Shown: positions 60,201-64,000 of the stretch, piece by piece
Numbering within the stretch: position 1 is the first letter of the stretch
Layout of the letters: each line of letters opens with the position of its first letter
From: Anabas testudineus
Taxonomy: Eukaryota > Chordata > Actinopteri > Anabantiformes > Anabantidae
NCBI RefSeq assembly: GCF_900324465.2
Contig: NC_046620.1
Location: forward strand, 13,133,836-13,197,835
Direction: 5' to 3'
DNA: 64,000 nucleotides
Notes under the pieces: generated by a model
The model's database searches: none
What the model was told of the DNA's origin: nothing
What the model saw: only the letters and a program-made list of their open reading frames with translations
Translations under genes and position numbers: made by a program

Positions 60201-61802
60201 TCAGTTTGTCTGTAAGGGGTTAAAGCTATGCTCTGTTCCTAGATGGTGCAAGGTCAGTTAATAAGAATGTAAATAATGTAGAAGACAAGTGGAATGCAGA
60301 AAAAATACTAAATCATTTTCTCTGCTCCTCAACCAATTATCAGAAAAACTTAAACAAGCTTTATCACTTTTTGCACATTGTTGAGAAAAGATGCCAACTT
60401 TTCCTTGAACAAGGAAGCTGCAAACAAATTACAGACACAAAAAAAACAAACAAAAAAAAAAAAATAGGGGACCGCCTGGTTTATGACCGTTTCTCTTTAA
60501 TTTACACACGTCTATGTGCCTGATTGTAAACAGCTGACATTAACCTGAGAGCATGGTGTTGCCTGATACTGAGCGGGATGTGTTAACAGTATTTCTCAGC
60601 AGTCATCGTAAAACTGGCATTGGTGAGCAACAGAATGGCATGCTCATTCAAAGGTTAGGGGAAGTAAACCTATTTTAAGCTAACAATTCAATTCACGGGC
60701 TTAAAGCTACAGTTCTGATATTTTGATGTTAAAACTCAAACTGAAACTACAACTTTATATTTTAATCTAATGGTTTCAATTATACTTTCACTATAAGCTT
60801 TGCCTTCCTTAGAAATGCTGACAAAACAAGTTTAAGAACAATGGCATGGTCCTGCTGATTTAGGGAAGGTCCAAATAGGTTTCAAATTCCAAAGCCCTTC
60901 TAAGTCAGTGCCATTCCCTGTTTTATAAAATACCCAGTATATGAAGTCTATGAAATACTGATTATCTCACTGATAAATGTTTTTCACCCAAGGTTAAGTG
61001 AGAGTTATGCCATGGTACTATATACAGTAAGTGTGATGTGACCCTGCTTGTTACTCTCAACCTACCCGTTTTCTCTATCATGCTCTCATTTCGTCCCAAC
61101 TAAAAATAAGTGGAGCTGTCGGGCATATTGATATCTGTCTTACACTGGTGACCACTGGAACTATGTCAGAGATCACACAAGGCAGACAAGTGTAGAAACC
61201 CTTTCATCAGAGTCAACACATCCTCTCAGGCATTTTTCATTCTCAGTGTGCTCTTCAAAGAGCAGCTTTCATGGGATGAAAAGACTTTTGACTGTGCTCA
61301 GCTTGTCCTCTATACAGCCAACACTGGAGAGTACAAAGGCCCAGGCTTTGCTGATAATCTATATAACCTCAGTCATCTCATATGGCAGGGCTATATCAGT
61401 CATTATATTGGTGCTATATTTGGCACTGGAAGACATTTGTTGGTAGTGCATTGTCTGTTATTGGAACGGGATGTATAGCCATGTACTTCCACACAGGTAT
61501 TAGCATCTGGGGAAGATATGAGATGCAGCGGTCTGCTCTGTCATTAATACAAAAAACAGAATATAAACCTTGAATGTGCCCAAAACATCACTGAAAGAAA
61601 GATTCAGAAAATCAAAAAATAGTTTAATCAATAGCAAACCGAACAGAAGAGCCCGTCTCACCTTGTCCTCCTGAGCGGCAGCCCTTCGAGCGGTATGATG
61701 GGATGATTTGTGCCGGGGAGGTGGGGGTGAAGAACAAGGCTCATCTTCCTCCACCTCCTCCAGCACCACAATACACACGCGGCTAGCCCGCTCTGACCGC
61801 AT
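50774..61802 (-). CDS. ankrd28: ankyrin repeat PP6 regulatory subunit ANKRD28, 29 coding exons
   Basis: Exons 5' to 3': 61662-61802, 59871-59954, 59125-59203, 58306-58376, 57540-57740, 57377-57464, 56967-57109, 56656-56763, 56465-56569, 55658-55736, 55399-55513, 55077-55159, 54932-54995, 54638-54706, 54355-54495, 54071-54182, 53908-53934, 53508-53582, 53183-53384, 52971-53058, 52709-52826, 52378-52597, 52169-52256, 51996-52079, 51752-51900, 51582-51664, 51369-51451, 51163-51254, 50774-51072. All are in frame, 1096 aa (human about 1053). Nearly all of the protein is ankyrin repeats with TPLHxAAxxG cores. The C-terminus [15 protein letters not shown]...[10 protein letters not shown] and the [19 protein letters not shown] block identify ANKRD28 rather than ANKRD44 or ANKRD52. 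It is a scaffold of the PP6 phosphatase complex. Exon 17 is a 27-nt microexon (MASETPLDV). The first exon encodes an acidic, then basic, 47-residue start that differs from the usual MAFLKLRDQ; the ATG is inferred. Confidence 0.94.
54205..54262. repeat. compound (CA)n(TA)n microsatellite in ankrd28
   Basis: CA units, then TA units, then CA and TA again, in the intron between exons 16 and 15. The TA block is self-complementary. Confidence 0.9.
56022..56101. repeat. degenerate CA/CG-rich repeat in ankrd28
   Basis: Irregular repeats of CACCCACATG and GCACGCAC type over about 80 bp in the intron between ankrd28 exons 10 and 9. They produce Cys/Gly/Val-rich open frames on the - strand that are not genes. 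Confidence 0.8.
56206..56289. repeat. perfect compound hairpin in an ankrd28 intron
   Basis: Left arm 56232-56257 and right arm 56264-56289 are perfect 26-bp inverted repeats around the 6-nt loop AGTCAT. A second hairpin (11-bp arms, 56206-56216 and 56223-56233) with the same loop overlaps its left side, so TGACTGCTACC-AGTCAT-GGTAGCAGTCA occurs twice. It is intronic, between exons 10 and 9. No known element was recognised. Confidence 0.9.
57229..57345 (+). repeat. short retroposon-like repeat in ankrd28 intron 5
   Basis: The stretch with CTTGGACAAGACACTGAAAC and CTCCCAAGGGGATCAATAAA looks like the 3' part of a common fish short interspersed repeat that ends GGGATCAATAAAGT. A related piece in the opposite orientation lies at 26783-26918. 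The family name is not known to me. Confidence 0.45.
59955..61661 (-). other. ankrd28: ankrd28 intron 1 (1.7 kb)
   Basis: No exon or mobile element identified. A 76-codon open frame on the + strand (61248-61478) has ordinary-looking residues but no domain I recognise. An A-rich run lies near 60430-60463. Confidence 0.6.
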
Positions 61803-64000
61803 CAGGAACAAACATGCACACACATTAACACAATCACTCACACACTCTCTGTCACTCACACACACACACGTAAATACAGTGTTCCCTCCTACATATATGC
61901 ACTGTTCAGGAAAGGCAGCAAAGGTGAGCAATTAATCCCACAAACAGAGTGACTTCCTTGTGAACAAATACTGCGCATCTCCATGTAAAATCCAATGTGA
62001 TGTCCCGCTCTGTCCTCTATCTGTCAGTGTTGTTTTGCTGCACGTCTCCTTTCCTCCTCTCTGTAACCCACACTCACACTGTCTGTGAGCAGCAGTAGCC
62101 GAGGCAGCAGGGAATTCCTCTGCGTAATGGTGGCGGTAAGCGGCATGCGGCAGAATGAGCTTGGGCTGCCTAGCAGCACACAGGAAGCTACATATCCTCA
62201 CTGCTATGCTGCAGCCAGGAACAAATGCATACACACACACACACACACACACAGACCCTGTGATTAGCTTGGATGGGAGCTGTAGAGCCCTATATCTGCA
62301 TGGGTATGCACTGCTCACTTCAGGCAGACTGCTGAAGCCTGCTCTTTCAAAAGAAGAGACAGAGGGAGACGAGGGGGAGGGGAAGGATGGGAGGGAGGGG
62401 GGGAGTTAGGGAGGGAGAGAGAAAGAGAGAGTGAAAGAAAGAGGGAGGAGAATACAGATACAAAGGACAAGGAGAGACTGAGAGAATAGGAATAATTGCA
62501 GCCAGGTACGTAGAGTACTGCAACAAAACAAAAATAAAAAGATGAATGAAGCAAAGGACAAAGAGAGGGCATAGAACAGCAATTAATGCCAATTGGTTAC
62601 TTACTCAATCAGTATTTACAGAAAGAGCAAAGGGGGGGAGAGTAAGATCAATATAGGGAAAAATCTGGACTGCAGCACAGTCAATTTCTGAAAAGTTCTG
62701 TTGTGAAAGGCCGTCTGATGTTGTTGGTAAGATGCTGCTATCAGTGTTATAAGTGTAATAATAGTTAGAAAGTAGCTAGGTAAGTGCAAATTTTAATTGG
62801 AGATTTTCCAATGGAGAATTGTTACTATCTCCAGCAACCAATGCCGTGTTGTTTGCCAAAAGTTTGTTAAACTCTTAGCATTTTCCAATTTGCGAAATAA
62901 GATGTCATTGGTTTGTTCAAAGTGGATACCAGATCAGTGTGTGTATGCACGGTACTGTTCTACTATCCTCTTTTGTGTAACAGTGGCATAGCTTCAAAAG
63001 TCCCCATCTCCTCATTATAAAACTGGAACAAACTAGCTTTGCCAGGGAATGTGAGGGTAGCTAACAAGACCAGTCTGTACGTGCACGCCTCCATGTGTGT
63101 GAGTGTGTGTTTCCATCTCCTTCATATTCAACACAGATCCTAAAAAGAGCAATCTCGCCAAGCCACACAACCCCATTAATTCAGAGGGAGGGATGGAGCA
63201 GAGGAGGATGAATGAGAGAGAGATATTCATTTGGATGGGGTCTTTCTACAGACCTAAACTTTGAGTCTAAAGGACTTAATATGAAACAGATAGAATCTCT
63301 CTGTTCCTCATTACGAATTTGCATCAAAGGCACAAATAAAGAATGATGCTTGGGAAGCAAAGTACATAAACAACCATTGTTTTGTCTGGGAGTACTCTCA
63401 GCAGTGCAGCCCAAAGATGTTTACAAAGCAGACTTGTTGCCATTTGCCAAGTACAGTGCAGTACAGAGTAAGCAACAGCAAACAAAAATGGAAGTCTAAG
63501 TAAAAACTATTTACAACCTACAAACATTACTTCAAAAGAGACGTGTCGATGTGCATGTGTGAGCAAAAGTAGCAGGCTTGCACTGACCTCTGCTGTGACC
63601 CTGCGACAGGAGGCTCTTTGCGTAATGGAATCCCAGTTCACAAATACAAAGGCCAGCGCGTGTGGGCGTTTGTGCATGTGTTTGTGTGTGTGTGTGTGTG
63701 CTGGGACACATACTCACACAGACAGCAGCACTGAAATGCTGACATCCAGACATTTCAAAGCTTTTAAAGATTAAGAGAGGATGATTAATTGCTCTAATGA
63801 TATTAAATATCGAAGTGGTGACAACGCAGCTATAGGCTGCTACTTTTCACATCAAATCTATGCGTTTAATGTAGTGTAGTCTGTGTATTAAGAAACTGTG
63901 TTTTCTTAGTTTGAACTGACATTTTACATGGATTTTGATGATAACCAAGTACTATCTACTAGCAGACACACACACATTTAACGAATACATTAGACAGCAA
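61803..64000. other. ankrd28 5' UTR and upstream region
   Basis: No further coding exon recognised. The portion up to about 62200 is the likely 5' UTR or promoter of the transcript that uses the ATG at 61802. It holds CA repeats (61854-61870, 62229-62253). Beyond it come a purine-rich block (62345-62460) and further CA/TG runs near 63100 and 63687-63700. An alternative first exon could lie beyond the window. Confidence 0.5.
62345..62460. repeat. purine-rich (GGGA/GA)n tract
   Basis: About 115 bp of almost pure A/G on the + strand, capable of triplex or G-rich structure. It lies upstream of ankrd28 and explains the Ser/Pro/Leu-rich open frames on the other strand. Confidence 0.85.

Noticed and set aside
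61248-61478. 76-codon + strand open frame in ankrd28 intron 1 with ordinary residue composition
   Set aside because: Starts at a non-ATG codon, has no domain or repeat I recognise, and no promoter or splice signals that would make it a gene. A protein search would settle it.

Overview
The window looks like teleost fish nuclear DNA. It carries compact vertebrate genes with GT-AG introns, many CA/TG microsatellites and old fish-type Tc1/mariner copies, and its gene order mixes human 7p21 genes (FERD3L, TWIST1, SNX13) with human 3p25 genes (BTD, ANKRD28). No virus-derived element, CRISPR array or RNA gene was recognised.

Layout: (1) 1.6-5.6 kb holds two bHLH developmental regulators on the + strand: single-exon ferd3l, and a twist1-type gene with a TATA box, a CCAAT box and the intron in the 3' UTR that is typical of Twist genes. 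(2) 5.6-17.4 kb is non-coding, with microsatellites and a nested cluster of Tc1/mariner remnants near 14.4-15.8 kb. In tetrapods hdac9 lies in this interval; no hdac9 exon was seen here. (3) 17.4-38.7 kb is snx13 on the + strand: 25 coding exons, 966 codons plus stop, all junctions in frame, an 8.2 kb first intron, a Tc1 relic in intron 4 and a long 3' UTR. (4) 37.2-48.05 kb is the most unusual part, a direct tandem triplication of a ~3.62 kb unit. Each unit carries the last part of the snx13 3' UTR, a complete two-exon dmac1 gene (- strand), a divergent promoter, and the first exon and most of the second exon of biotinidase (btd). Only the third unit runs into a complete btd gene. Copies 1 and 2 therefore hold btd 5' fragments fused to snx13 3' UTR sequence. 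(5) btd (536 aa) ends at 49745, tail to tail with ankrd28. (6) ankrd28 occupies 50.77-61.80 kb on the - strand: 29 coding exons, 1096 codons plus stop, all in frame. The last 2 kb are its upstream or 5' UTR region.

The genes act in unrelated processes: neural and mesenchymal transcription control (ferd3l, twist1), endosome/ER membrane traffic (snx13), mitochondrial complex I assembly (dmac1), biotin recycling (btd) and PP6 phosphatase scaffolding (ankrd28). What links them is position: dmac1 and btd share a head-to-head promoter, and the triplication multiplied dmac1 as a whole gene while giving only one whole btd. Exon borders were placed by hand from splice signals, reading frame and remembered human protein sequences; no search was run.
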